The notes beneath the pieces are model-generated. The model saw only the letters and a program-made list of their open reading frames with translations, was not told the DNA's origin and did no database searches. From the NCBI GenBank assembly GCA_963971575.1, contig OZ020615.1:63869379-63933378 (forward strand): 64,000 nucleotides of DNA. The letters run 5' to 3'. The position numbers and the translations under genes are program-made. Positions 21,354-32,345 of the stretch are shown here, one piece after another (the first letter of the stretch is position 1; each line of letters starts with the position of its first letter). The DNA is from Liopterus haemorrhoidalis. Its lineage: Eukaryota > Arthropoda > Insecta > Coleoptera > Dytiscidae.

Positions 21354-21904
21354 CAGCGGTTCTTAAACTGTAGTCCGCGGACCCCTAGGGGTCCGTGTAG
21401 CCATTACCGGGGGTCCCCGAAACAATTTTGACATTAACTTTACATCCCCCAACTTTTCGCTTTTATTCAAATAACTCATTTAATAAAAATCCTACATGGT
21501 CAAGATTTTTTGTATTTGTTGTTATCTAACTAGTTATTGACATAACTAAACAATAATTAGTAAAAATTTAATTATTTTTATTCAACTGCAAATTATTTAC
21601 AGAAAACATATTATAATAAGATCTATTTTGACCAATATTTGACCAAGAAATGTTTGTATGAGTTTGTATGTTTTTTATTCTATATGCTAAGAAAAAGGTT
21701 CCTCTATAAATGCCCAAGACCATTTATTAAAATAACCAGCGATACATTTTTACCAATATTTATTACAACGTAGCGCCTATGAGATTATTGAGCCAGAAAT
21801 TAAGTCTCAAGAACGACGTAAAATGCCTAGGGTTGGGATGGGGTCCGCAAAAAAAATGTTGTTCAAGAGGAGGTCCTCGGACTACATAAGTTTAAGAACT
21901 CCTG
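21354..21904. mobile_element. hAT MITE, TIR CAG-GGTTCTTAAACT
   Basis: Ends CAGCGGTTCTTAAACT and the complement of CAGGAGTTCTTAAACT, with inner GTCCGCGGACCCC/GTCCGAGGACC blocks. The flanks CTCCTGTG and TTCTTATG differ only by transitions, consistent with a decayed 8-bp duplication. Length 551 bp, no transposase. Confidence 0.75.
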
Positions 21905-21912
21905 TTCTTATG

Positions 21913-22382
21913 TCTTGAAAATAACCTTAAAAGAGGCCTTTCGATAAAATAAAAAAATTCTTGGAAAACTAATATTTTAATTCGTCGTCAATGATATTGC
22001 ATAAAATTTAACGACAAGATTACAGAGTAATAAAAAATGTCCCATCTCCTTACATAATATGATTTATAGATGTCAAATAAAAATTAAATCGAAATAATGA
22101 ATGCAAAACAAAAATCTACATATTTAACCAAGAAATCACCTGAGAGTAATGTTGATGATTTTGAAGAAGAGTAAATTGACAGTGGATGGTCAAATAGGTT
22201 TGTGCGGGAGGAGGTCGGAGAGTATGGAGGGTACCATAGAGAACACGCTGACCGAATCTAGTCCACGCTTTCACCAGGTCATTGTTTCTGTGAAGCCGGC
22301 CACACAACTCACAGTAGGCGCCGGCCGCCATTCCGGAAAACAGGCCCAGGCCCTACAAACACCGCATCAACATTAAGATAGA
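21913..22382. other. Unassigned, with a GC-rich island
   Basis: AT-rich to ~22170, then a GC-rich block up to ~22370. AATGTTGATG at ~22148 and CATCAACATT at ~22366 are inverted copies bracketing the island. Its 75-codon frame has no recognised homology. Confidence 0.4.
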
Positions 22383-22743
22383 ATCACTTTTTACTTACAT
22401 TAAAATTAACGAGTTACGGCATACATGGATCCCTATTACGATGGCTTGATAGTTATATTAGAAATAGGTCATAGTGGTATGTAATGGTTTCATATCTCGT
22501 AGAATTTCAGCTAAATCGGGAGTACCTCAGGGTTCTCACTTGGGGCCTATTTTGTTTATATTATATATAAACTCAATTTATAAATGTTTCGAATTTTCCT
22601 TCAGTTTATTATTTGCGGACGATTTGGAGTTCTATAGAGTTATTGAAATGACAACAGATTGTTATAAAATGCAAGAAGATCTATTAAGACTTCATAAATG
22701 GTGCCTAGAAAATGATATGAGCTTAAATATTGATAAATGTTGA
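22383..22743 (+). pseudogene. LINE reverse transcriptase fragment (Jockey-like)
   Basis: Translating in two frames gives LLRWLDSYIRNRS, then ISAKSGVPQGSHLGPILF, LLFADDLEFYRVI and LLRLHKWCLENDMSLNIDKC. FADD is the catalytic pair and GVPQGSHLGP the preceding palm block. One frameshift lies near 22470. The frame is cut at 22743 where family B copy B9 begins; no continuation was seen beyond B9. Confidence 0.85.
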
Positions 22744-22779
22744 AGAAACATACGTATTGTAGTGTTTTTTCTTTTTTTT

Positions 22780-22829
22780 TTAAAGGTTTTGTAGGTATGA
22801 CCAAAAAACCCTTATACCGTCATTTTGTC

Positions 22830-22881
<52 letters not shown>

Positions 22882-23870
22882 GTCTGTTCGGTAAAAATTG
22901 TAGCCAAACGGCTAAACCTCGGGAGTTGAAATTGGGCATGCTTATACAACTCTTTGACTCGCACATAGGAAAAATACTAAAACATCTAAAAAACATATCC
23001 CCCTAAAAATATAAACAAATATGTGCTCATCGAAAAAAAAAATATTTTTTTAAAATTCTGAGTAGGATATCAAATGAAAGCCCTTAGTACGTGGATTAAC
23101 TATCAAAATTTTATTTTTGCAAAATAAATTATTTTGACGCGATTTTTGTCAAAATTGTGCAAAATAAAGATTGTCCCACACCCCGTAGCCCAGATGGTTT
23201 AAACTAAAAATCGGAAAAAATTCTGAGTAATGTACATTGGTGTGAACCGGAATAGTACAACAGGAATTTTTGATCAAATTATTTTTATCAGTTTTCTGAA
23301 AAATAACGCATTTTTGTGTTTTTAACTAAAATATGTTAAATATTTAATTCGCTATGTAACACAGTTAATAAGTAAACACCCGTAGCGTAGTGCGTTGTGA
23401 CGTCGCTTCGTAATTTTCAAACTACAGTTCGATTCCTGTTAATTTTATTTTTCTTTTTTTTTGCATTTTTATTTTGTTTAAATTATTTTGTCAAATTTCT
23501 AGTTATATTTTGGTAAATGTTGCATTTAATTTTTAAAAGCGTAAATTTAATAACCAGTGGGAAGTGTTGAAATTATAATTTAATTCTATGTAATGTAAAC
23601 GCAATTAGAGGGGCAGAGCTTATGATTTAAGCAACCAATGGAAGCCGTAGACGCAATTTTCAAAATCTTAATGAACTTTGCTATATAAAAAAAATACTGC
23701 AAATATTTAGAAACTTAAATAATGGTATTAGGCATTCGAATTAAAATTCATAAAAAAATATTTTGACATAAAATTTGTTTTGGCATCCCAAATATTCATC
23801 ACACAGTTAATAAATACCTGCGAAACCCTTAAATGTGTGAAAATTCACACTTCACATCAATTTTTTTTTT
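22780..23870 (+). mobile_element. Family B repeat, copy B9, full length
   Basis: 5' GGTTTTGTAGGTATGACC, a (GTCT)n tract at ~22832-22888, the conserved body, a tRNA-like segment at ~23375-23435, the inverted ATACCTGCGAAACCC and the hairpin GTGTGAAAATTCACAC before a T-run. Confidence 0.8.
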
Positions 23871-24819
23871 AAATTTTATTATTATTAATTTAAATTAATG
23901 TGTACAAATATGTAAAAATTGATTATTTGAAGGAGAAAAACATCGAATTAATGTCACATTGCCAGTATTCACAAGATTTATCCCCTAACGACTTTTTTTG
24001 TTCCCCAATGTCAAACACATGGCGTGGACAGCGATTTTCATCACCTCAAGAAGCTGTTTAAGTCTTCGAAAACCATGTTTTTGAGATACCAACTTCAAAT
24101 GTTTCGAGAATTGGTTTGAAGGCAAAAGTGTATAAATCTTAAAGGCGAATATTTTGAAAAGCAATAAAACAGTTTGTTCCAAAAAAAAAAAAAAAATTTC
24201 TTTCTTAGTTTTTATAAAAACTTAAAAGGTAGCCCCACATATCCACAACACCTATATTGTGAACAGCGGTAATAAATATTCTTACTTTTTGAACAAAATG
24301 TCGAATAAAATATTGCGATATAAATAATAATTTGAGTACTTGTTATGATTGTTATGTCGTTTTTAGTAATAATATGAATCTGAAAGCAAACATAGCATAT
24401 ATTGATTTAATGTTGGCGAACAGAGAAAGATATTAAATGCGATAAGTCATATCTAATCAATTTTCAATTACATAAAATGTTGCTATCGATCTGGCAACAT
24501 CGCCTCCACTCACTTATACACCTACCTGAATTAAATTCATAACCAACACGCATATTGCACACAATCGATTCCAAAAACAATTTTCATCATATGTACATGA
24601 ACTGTTCTGTCGCGTGAAGACGTAGGGACGAAACTATTTGGTCTCCGTGTGAACTATACCGTGACCATTACTCATTAGAGATACTTTATTTGTGCCCTTT
24701 GTGTAATTTGTGTAAGAGTGGCTTTTAATTACACATTATAGAAACAAACACGAATAGTTTAGTCGGGTGAGAACGTAGGAGCGTGCCTTGGAAGCCAATA
24801 TTTTTTCTTAGAGAGGCCT
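23871..24819. other. Unassigned AT-rich sequence
   Basis: No coding motif. TCGCGTGAAGACGTAGG at ~24611 and TCGGGTGAGAACGTAGG at ~24764 are direct near-copies about 150 bp apart. Confidence 0.4.
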
Positions 24820-26410
24820 AGAAGCTAAAATTAGAAGCTAAAATAAAAAAGATCTCAAAACTCATGTTTTTTTAGGAGGGCAAAGAAAAGTATTATTATT
24901 ATTTTTTTTTTCTGCACAAATGACCTAACTGTTGAAGTGCCTTAATTTAAATAAAAAAAAAGAAAAGTAATTTTTTTTGGGTCCCAGAACCCAATTTTTT
25001 TTTTTTTAGAGGGGTCAGAAGACAAAATTTTTCGTTAGAAGGGCTCAAAAGTCAAATGTTTTTTAGAGGGACAAAGAAAAGTAATTTTTTTTGGGTCCCA
25101 GAACCCAAAATTTTTTCTTAGAGGCGTCAGATGACTGAATTTTTCTTAGAGAGGCCTAGAAGCCATTTTTTTTTTTTCTTAGAAGAGCTCAGAAGTCATT
25201 GTTTTTTTAAAAGAACAAATAAAATTAATTCTTTTTGGGTTCCAGAACCCAAATTTTTTTCTTAGAAGGGTCAAAAGACAGAATTTTTCGTTAGAAGGGC
25301 TCAAAAGTCAATTTTTTTTTAGAGGGGCAAAGAAAAGTAATTTTTTTTAGGTCCCAGAACCCATTTGTTTTGTTTTTTAGAGGGGTCAAAAAACAGAATT
25401 TTTTGTTAGAAGGGCTCAGAAGTCAAATGTTTTTTTAATGGGACAAAGAAAATATTTTTTTTTGGGTCCCAGAACCCAAATTTTTTTGCTTAGAGGGATC
25501 TGAAGACAGAATTTTTCGTTAGAAGGGCACAAAACTCAAATGTTTTTTTAAAGGGACAAAGAAAATATTTTTTTTTGGGTCCCAGAACCTGATTTTTTTC
25601 TTAGAGGGGTCAGAAGACAGAATTTTTCGTTAGAAGGGCACAAAACTCAAATGTTTTTTTAAAGGTACAAAGAAAATATTTTTTTTTGGGTCCCAGAACC
25701 TGATTTTTTTCTTAGAGGGGTCAGAAGACAGAATTTTTCGTTAGAAGGGCACAAAACTCAAATGTTTAGTTTTACTCAAAATTTTAAATGTTTTTTTTTA
25801 GAGAGGCAAAGAAAAGTATTTTTTTTGGGTCCTAGAACCCAATTTTTTTCTTAGAGGGGTCAAAAGACATTATTTTTCGTTATAAAGGCTCAGTAGTCAA
25901 ATGGTTTTTTAGAGGAGCAAAAGTCAATTTTTTTTAGAGAGGCAAAGTAAATTAATTTTTTCTGGGTTTCAGAAGCCATTTTTTTTTTCTTAGAGGGGTC
26001 AGAAGACAGAATTTTTCGTTAGAAGGGCACAAAACTCAAATGTTTTTTTAAAGGAACAAGGAAAATTTTTTTTTGGGTCCCAGAACCCAATTTTTTTTCT
26101 TAGAGGGGTTAAAAGACAGAATTTTTCGTTAGAAGGGCTCAAAAGTCAAATATTTTTTAGGAGGGACAAAAAAAAATTTTTTTTTGGTTCCAGAACCCAA
26201 ATTTTTTTCTTAGAGGGGTCAAAAGAAAGAATTTTTCGTTAGAAGGGCTCAAAAGTCAAATGTTTTTTTGGAGGGACAAAGAAAAGTAATTTTTTTTCGG
26301 TCCCAGAACCCAAATTTTTTTCTTAAAGGATAATAAGAAAATAAAAAAATGTTAGAAGCCAACATTTTTTTAGAGAGGTTCAAAAGCCAAATTTTTTTCT
26401 TTGTGTGGCT
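24820..26410 (+). repeat. Satellite array, ~112-bp unit, about 13 copies
   Basis: Units contain TTAGAGGGGTCAGAAGACAG, AATTTTTCGTTAGAAGGGC, AAAGTCAAATG, a T-run, GACAAAGAAAA and GGGTCCCAGAACCCA. The last block recurs at 24981, 25095, 25238, 25351, 25465, 25579, 25690, 25829, 25963, 26078, 26187 and 26300. The common spacing is 110-114 bp; a few are ~140 bp where a block is duplicated. GGGTCCCAGAACCC is itself a near-palindrome. Confidence 0.9.
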
Positions 26411-27135
26411 CAAATTCTAAGAAATAAAAGTGTGCTTTAAAAAGGTGTTCTTTGAGTGTTAGGGGGGAGAGGATCAAGCCCTTGAGTCCCCCCCCCCCCG
26501 TACACTATTATGTAGAAGTGAAATAATTTAATCTTTATGGTCTCTATATAAACTATTAACAATAACTGTAATGGAGAGGTTAAACTTTAGACCTCCCTTT
26601 TCAGCAGGCCCGGTCATGACAAAAGCAGCACTCGCCACGGGCGCAACTGTCTGTAGGGCACCAAATTTGTTATGATTTTGCTCATTCGTCAGTTTGGATT
26701 CCTGTTTTTTCTCTCTTGATCATCGTAATTGCGTGAATCATTTATTTCCCCGTAATTAGAATATGAGAAATATCAGTTCTTGTTGCATCAAAAGTGAATA
26801 TTCATAGAAGTGGAATTAAAATATTTATACTTGACCTAATATTTCAATGAGTAACCACCGGAAAAGATATATCTAATGCATATTTAAATAATTTATTATA
26901 ATAATTTTACAGTACAAACAACTTGAAAACATTCTTTTTCTAATCATTTTTATTGTGTGAGAAAAATACTTGGGTTTTATTTATTTACCACAAAAATTTA
27001 AACAAAACTATTTCGGCTTTATGTGCACTATAGGGGAAGTATTTTAAGATCGCAGCGCTATTGTGGCATACTTGGAACCTTCAAAATAGACATTCGTTAC
27101 ATATAAACAACGTGAATTTTAATGTTTACTGGTTG
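26411..27135. other. Unassigned sequence, possible hAT end
   Basis: A C-run lies at ~26490-26500. CAGGCCCGGTCATGAC at ~26604 looks like a hAT terminus, but no partner end was found. The rest is AT-rich. Confidence 0.35.
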
Positions 27136-27176
27136 TTTTTAGGGTTTTGTAGGTATGACCAAAAAACCCTTATACC

Positions 27177-27274
<98 letters not shown>

Positions 27275-28122
27275 TCGGTAAAAATTGTAGCCAAACGGCT
27301 AAACCTAGAGAGTTGAAATTTGGCATGCTTATACAACTCTTTGACCCGCACATAGGAAAAATACTAAAACATCTAAAATACATACCCCCCTAAAAATATA
27401 AACAAATATGTGCTCATCGAAAACTTAAAAAAAATATTTTTTTTAAATTCTGAGTAGGGTATCAAATGAAAGCCCTTAGTACGTGGATTAACGATCAAAT
27501 TTTTATTTTTGCAAAATAAATTATTTTGATTCGATTTTTGCCAAAAATGTGCAAAAAAAATTTTGTCCCACACCCTGTAGCCCAGATGGTTTAAACTAAA
27601 AATCTAAAAAAATTCTAAGTAATGTATATTGGTGTGAACCGAAATAGTACAACAGGAATTTTTGATCAGATTATGTTTTTGGAAAATAACGCATTTTTTG
27701 TGGTTTTTGGTTCACAAAGTACAAAAGTTATACCAATGTAAGACACTCACATGCAAGGCGTGCGATAGCGCAACGGGTTAGAGCACTGGTGTCGTAATCT
27801 TTTAACGAAGGGTTTCGAGTTCGAGTACGGAGTGAATTTTATTTTTTCTGTTTTTTTTTTGCATTTTTATTATGTTGAAATTATTTTGTCAAAATTCTAG
27901 TTATATTTTGACAAATGTTGTATTTAATTTTTATGAGCGTAAATTTAATAACCAGTCTTATTATATGATTAACAGACGATAAATTATTTTAAAAATATCG
28001 TTAATTTTGCCGTGATTACTACAAAGTAAAATTTGTCCTACACACTCAGCATACCGCCTTCACTTATTATATACCTGCGAAACCCTGAAATGTGTGAATA
28101 TTCACACTTCACATCAATTTTT
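27136..28122 (+). mobile_element. Family B repeat, copy B10, full length reference copy
   Basis: Best-preserved copy of the family. 5' TTTTTAGGGTTTTGTAGGT; (TGTC)n of about 25 units at 27177-27274; body; tRNA-like cassette at 27759-27833; 3' ATACCTGCGAAACCCT; hairpin GTGTGAATATTCACAC; end TTCACATCAATTTTT. The 16-bp 5' and 3' subterminal words pair with two mismatches. There is no poly(A) and no obvious target duplication. Confidence 0.82.
27759..27833 (+). pseudogene. tRNA-like cassette in B10, threonine-type
   Basis: Box A-like TAGCGCAACGGGTTAGAGCA, then ACTGGTGTCGTAA with a CGT triplet at the anticodon position, and box B-like GTTTCGAGTTC. The anticodon 3' stem is mispaired and the acceptor ends do not match well. 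The order of parts follows a tRNA, but it is unlikely to be a working one. The same type is in B2 and B7. Confidence 0.55.
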
Positions 28123-28544
28123 GTAATTTTGCTACAATATTAATACTTGTTTTTATGCAATTATATTTTTATGCACACATTTTTTATTAAAAAAAGCGCG
28201 ATAGAATGTCTATTTCTGTAGTTCCTAAAATCCCACCAGATGTCATATCGCTTAGCAAGTTTTCCCTATACATTCTGTCTTTTCCTAATGATATTAAATT
28301 ATTTTTTGAAGTAAACATTGATTATACAAACAGTTTGGTCGCGTGTGCACGGACGTGTGAAATTATTTTGTTTCATTGTGAACTATATAATTTACTTGGA
28401 CTTTATAGTTAAATCATTTTAATTTTAGCAAGTTACAAGATAAAATTAACTGTTTTAGAGAAACAGGTATTCGGAGTAGATTTTTGTTGTTATGTTAACG
28501 GTTGATTGTACTGATCAGAATTCTAGAATATGTTTGGTTTTGTG
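28123..28544. other. Unassigned AT-rich sequence
   Basis: A 68-codon open frame at 28206-28412 has no recognised homology. Confidence 0.4.
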
Positions 28545-28668
28545 TATTGAGAAGTGACACGCTCGAATACGCTAACTGGTGGCCAAATTATTGTACTAAA
28601 TACTGCAGTACAATTTGAAATTATTACGTATATTTTAGTGTTGAATTTTTGTTACAATGTTGACAGAA
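28545..28668 (+). repeat. Repeat Q, copy 2
   Basis: Matches 12372-12495 through TGACACGCTCG, TGGTGG, TATTGTACTA and TAGTGTTGAATTTTTGTTA. It lies directly upstream of the THAP-like fragment. Confidence 0.6.
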
Positions 28669-28760
28669 GAAACTATAAAAGCAGAACTAATTGTAGTGTT
28701 TTTGGCTGTCAGTTAAGAAAGGACAAAGACAGGCATCTTTTACTTTTCCTAATAAAATAA
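28660..28760 (+). pseudogene. Possible THAP domain fragment
   Basis: The frame contains NCSVFGCQLRKDKDRHL followed by LLFL. Cys-x4-Cys followed by a basic stretch and a hydrophobic F/L block resembles the start of a THAP zinc finger, as in P-element transposases. The second metal-binding half is absent, so the call is weak. Confidence 0.35.
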
Positions 28761-28869
28761 TTCATGGGCATTAGGAATTGGTTCTTATTGATAGAAAAAT
28801 TAATTTAAAAAATATATTTAACATATTAATTATTATTTTTATGAAAAAATAATATTTAAAATAATAATT

Positions 28870-29294
28870 TAGGGTTTGTGCCATACATGGAACATTGTGA
28901 TTCTACATTATGTTACAAAAGAAAATGATTCCGTATTATTTGCTCGTCAATTGCTAGGTGTTCTTCATTAGGGATTAAAAGCAGTCGCCCTCGAATTTTT
29001 GAAAGAAAATGTCGTATCTTCTAGTTGTCCTTTCTCAATAAATTCAGAGTTATCGTTAAAAAGCAAATTCCACTTGATATACTCAAATCTATTGCAGTCC
29101 ATTATTTGAGATACTGCAGGATCCATTGCTGTGTATGTGGTATATATGAACATTTAATTCTTTATTTATTTATATTTATTTGGCCACACCAACAGGACTA
29201 ACATTCATGAAGTAACGTTCTGATTCAGTTTTAAAAGTAAAAAAATAAATAAAAGTCGGAATGTGCCATATATGGCACACTATGCGGTAAAGGG
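28870..29294 (-). mobile_element. piggyBac-like deletion derivative
   Basis: The right end on the minus strand reads TTAACCCTTTACCGCATAG then TGTGCCATATATGGCAC; the left end carries the related GTGCCATACATGGAACATT. TTAA adjoins the right end and TTAG the left. A transposase fragment lies between, so most of the gene has been deleted. Confidence 0.7.
28968..29153 (-). pseudogene. piggyBac-like transposase fragment
   Basis: About 60 codons reading PAVSQIMDCNRFEYIKWNLL, then FNDNSEFIEKGQLED. The block IMxxNRFExIxxxLHFNDN is characteristic of piggyBac (DDE_Tnp_1_7) proteins just before the first catalytic Asp. No catalytic residues remain. Confidence 0.78.
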
Positions 29295-29298
29295 TTAA

Positions 29299-29866
29299 AA
29301 TAACAGAGCCAAATAGAAGATAAGTTGAGACAGAAATCTATTTTTCTACAGTGTAAAATTTTTCACGTTCTTACCCAATTAAAAACAAAATCGAAATAGC
29401 CCCTATTTTGCCCACACTGCGTTCATAAAAAAAGAAGTATGGTTACGTTACCCTATTAACTTATTGCGTTCGTGCGCCACTGTGATATAAAGTAAGCAGA
29501 TAAAGTGTTGAGGTGATGTCGAAGCATTGAAATTATGCGATAAATAACTCTATTTTTGTGGAAGTAATAGTACGTATTACACTGCAACACGTGTTTATTA
29601 TTAAAGGTGGTTAATGTTGTGACCTTAGCCCTGAGAATAGTGATCGCAGTTTTACTTTATCGCCGCCTTTGTCGGCGCTAAATTACTTAATCTCAACACT
29701 TGAACGAAAGCCCACAAATAATACACTAGTACCAACATGGTGACGACGGCAAAAAAAACTCCCTACAGCCAGCAAATCAAAATAATCAACTGGAAAGAAA
29801 TGCCATTTACATGGGAAGACCCCCGAGATTTTATTTATAAAACCTCCCTAATCTACACCATGTGGA
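29299..29866. other. Unassigned sequence
   Basis: A short open frame from 29737 (MVTTAKKTPYSQQIK) continues into the hAT MITE to the right and has no recognised homology. Confidence 0.4.
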
Positions 29867-30119
29867 CTACTAATAATAATTGTTGGTTTATTTTTTGCAT
29901 GAAAACAAATATATTTAATGTGCTACTAAACACATTTATTTTATTTGTAGAAAATCACAGAAAGTTTACAGAAAATAAACAAAATATAAACTATTTACAT
30001 AAAAAATGTGCAAAATAAATTAAAAATAAAACTGCAAAAAACACATATAAAAACTTTCGCGGACCACTAAAATTTTTCTGGGGACCATTGGTGGTCCGCG
30101 GACCACCTGTTGAGAAACA
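29867..30119 (+). mobile_element. hAT MITE, I family, left end missing
   Basis: Matches 59390-59642 (GACTACTAATAATAATTG through GGTGGTCCGCGGACCACC) and ends with TTGAGAAACACTG. The left terminus is absent. It sits in the Harbinger transposase remnant that continues to its right. Confidence 0.75.
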
Positions 30120-30515
30120 CTGTTGTAGACTACAATAACTATTTCCTGTGGCTAGGAAATAAAGCGTTAATTCCAATTGCTGGAATCGCATCCCTTATTA
30201 GTGTATCAGTTCGTTGTATTAATGGACTAACTAAATTTAATAGCCTATTAAAATCATCTGGTGTCATTCTTAAACACAGTCTCTACTCTTTTTGATCTTC
30301 CACGGCTAATTCACGAAATAGAAGAACTGATGCGCCATGGGTAGTTCTTCTATCAATCCATTTTTTAACCCATTTTAATTTAGGCTTATATTCTGTTCCG
30401 AATACTTCAATAAGACAATCAATTATTTCCTCCACAAGAAATTATGTAATTCAAAATACCACTTCTTTAATGGCATCACGCCGGCGACGATGTATATCCA
30501 CATTCATAAACTATT
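30120..30515 (-). pseudogene. Harbinger transposase N-terminal remnant
   Basis: On the minus strand: MNVDIHRRRRDAIKEVVF, later KLKWVKKWIDRRTTHGASVL, LFRELAVEDQKE, stop, LRMTPDDFNRLLNLVSPLI, RDAIPAIGI, and in another frame LTLYFLATGNSYCSL. RRxxxGASxxLxxEL, LRMxxxxFxxLLxxVxPxI and LTLRFLATGxSxxSL are the N-terminal signature of PIF/Harbinger nucleases. Stops and frame changes kill it, and a hAT MITE cuts it before the DDE residues. A likely element end, TGCCGGGTTTACATTGG on the minus strand, lies at ~30674-30690 next to TTA. Confidence 0.82.
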
Positions 30516-30693
30516 TTTTGCAAAAAGATAATTTCACTACAAAATCACAGTGTACACAAAATCCAGAAAATAAGATATGTATGTCAATTGCGTATGAACA
30601 CCTACTATCCTGAAAATAAGATAGTAGAGTAAAGCGCGTAGTACTTGCGCTAGTTACTAGATCTTTTACTCTACCAATGTAAACCCGGCATTA

Positions 30694-31377
30694 GATTGGT
30701 TAGTTGGTTTGGTTGGCGCCAAAGCTTTTGGTTTGGTGGTAACTATAATTTATTTTGCTACACACGTGTAATTTTCCTTTCGCAATATTTATTTTAGCAC
30801 GTGTCAATGATTTTCTTATCCTAAATGTTTTCTTAGGAAAATAGTAGGACTTTGGATTTAAAAATGCTATACCTAGAACGGACTTGTGGACTTTAATCAA
30901 CTCTCTGAACATATTAATTTAATTAGTCTCGTGTTCAACAATTACAATTGACTATTGTTCAATGTACGTTTTTCCAGTTTCAGAATATGTTTGAAATAAG
31001 ATTGCAAGCACCTAGCCCTCTCCTTTTTGGTACGCCACTGCATATTGTAACAAAAGGGCTCATTTTGGTGGGTTTGCCCCGGGCGCCAAAAAAACTAGCG
31101 CCGGTTCTGTTTAAGAGTATGGATTATTTGAATAATCTGCAATCCATTCTAAATATTTTGAAATTAGCTAATAAGAATGAAATCACCGTTACACCGACAA
31201 AAACACCGTACAGAATTTCCGTTTCCCGTTGAGACGTGCGTCCGTTGTCCGCCAAATATCTCCAAGCAATAAGACCTTCACAGTTTTTTTGCAATATCCT
31301 CTCCAAATACGCGTGGCAACAAAAAAAAAAAAAAAACTTAAGATACAAGACCTGAATAGAATAAGCTCATTTTGAAC
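30694..31377. other. Unassigned sequence with possible hAT ends
   Basis: GTACGCCACTG at ~31030 looks like a hAT right end. GGCGCCAAAAAAACTAGCGC with CGGTTCTG at ~31083-31110 looks like another. Partners were not found. Open frames here show no homology. Confidence 0.35.
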
Positions 31378-31567
31378 AACTGGGGCCGTAAGACAATTCG
31401 GGCCGTTCACAATTGGGGCTTTTCATAACTGGGGCCATTAACAACTGGGGCGATGGACAATTCGGGTTGTACACAATTGGGGCTTTGCACAACTGGGGCC
31501 ATTAACAACTAGGGCGATGTACAATTCGGGCCGTTCACAATTGGGGCTTTTGACAATTGGGGCCATA
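31378..31567 (+). repeat. Tandem repeat, 64-bp unit
   Basis: Three units start at ~31378 (shortened), 31427 and 31491, with a partial fourth at 31555. Each is built from 16-18-bp variants of ACAATTGGGGC / AACTGGGGCC / ACAATTCGGGCC, making a two-level repeat. Confidence 0.85.
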
Positions 31568-32302
31568 ACTATAAGAGCTAGAGTCTTCTTTTGTTTAAAA
31601 TAATAAATAATTATTTTACAAGTTGGCATAAATTAGATAGCGTGTTCTTTTGAAAAAAATATACATATATTTTAGTGGTTTGATTAAGTACATTTTGGTG
31701 GGAATTAGAATAAATAAAAAAAATGTATTTTAAGGGTTGGCTTAAGGAAATTTTCGTGTTCATTTGATTAAAAAGAAATTGTATTTTAAGGGGAAAATTT
31801 TGGTGCTAAAAATAAATTACACTGTAAATTCGCTTTTCTCTTTCACAACTCACTTATTGATAGATAGACAGATTTTTATAAAATGAAGTAAATAATTAAA
31901 ATACACGCATTTGTTTGAATGAAATTATTTGAACAACAATGCATCTCGCCAATCTCATTCCAGCTAGAGTCATAAACTGGCTAGAGTCAGAAATCACTTG
32001 GGCATACATTTAACTTTTCAAATTTTCGTTTCAGGATGTAATTTCCAGTTTTCTTATTTTGATTCTGTTTTTTATTTCTAATTCTTTTGTTTTTATTCAA
32101 TTTTTATTTATTTTATTTCCTGGAACGGTTGCGGAGCCCTTGAGAAGTACACGCGGAGCACAGGTTGGGAACCAATGGTGTATGGCATTACCTAACGTCT
32201 ACTATGATGAATATAAAACCTCTTTGCAGTAGCTCTTCAATTACGTTCAGAAAAAAATGCAGGTTAATTTTAAATCTCCTTCGTATATGGAGGACGCGTT
32301 GA
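31568..32302. other. Unassigned AT-rich sequence with a hAT-like end
   Basis: ACAGGTTGGGAACCAATGG at ~32161-32179 resembles the right end of a hAT MITE (complement CCATTGGTTCCCAACC). No left end was found. Confidence 0.35.
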
Positions 32303-32345
32303 GATTCCACTAGGGTGACCAGACGTACTCTTCTTTAGAGTATTA

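Noticed and set aside
24820..26410. CRISPR-like array (regular repeat spacing)
   Set aside because: Units are joined head to tail without unique spacers of constant length, and the context is eukaryotic transposon DNA. It is a satellite.
27061..27393. Long frames made of CLSV or RQTD repeats
   Set aside because: Translations of the (GTCT)n microsatellite of families A and B, present in many copies; not proteins.
27759..27833. Functional tRNA genes
   Set aside because: The tRNA-like segments in family B and the SINEs lack paired acceptor stems or proper anticodon arms and occur inside repeats.
29737..30018. 93-codon frame starting MVTTAKKTPYSQQ
   Set aside because: Its second half is hAT MITE sequence, and the first half has no recognisable domain.
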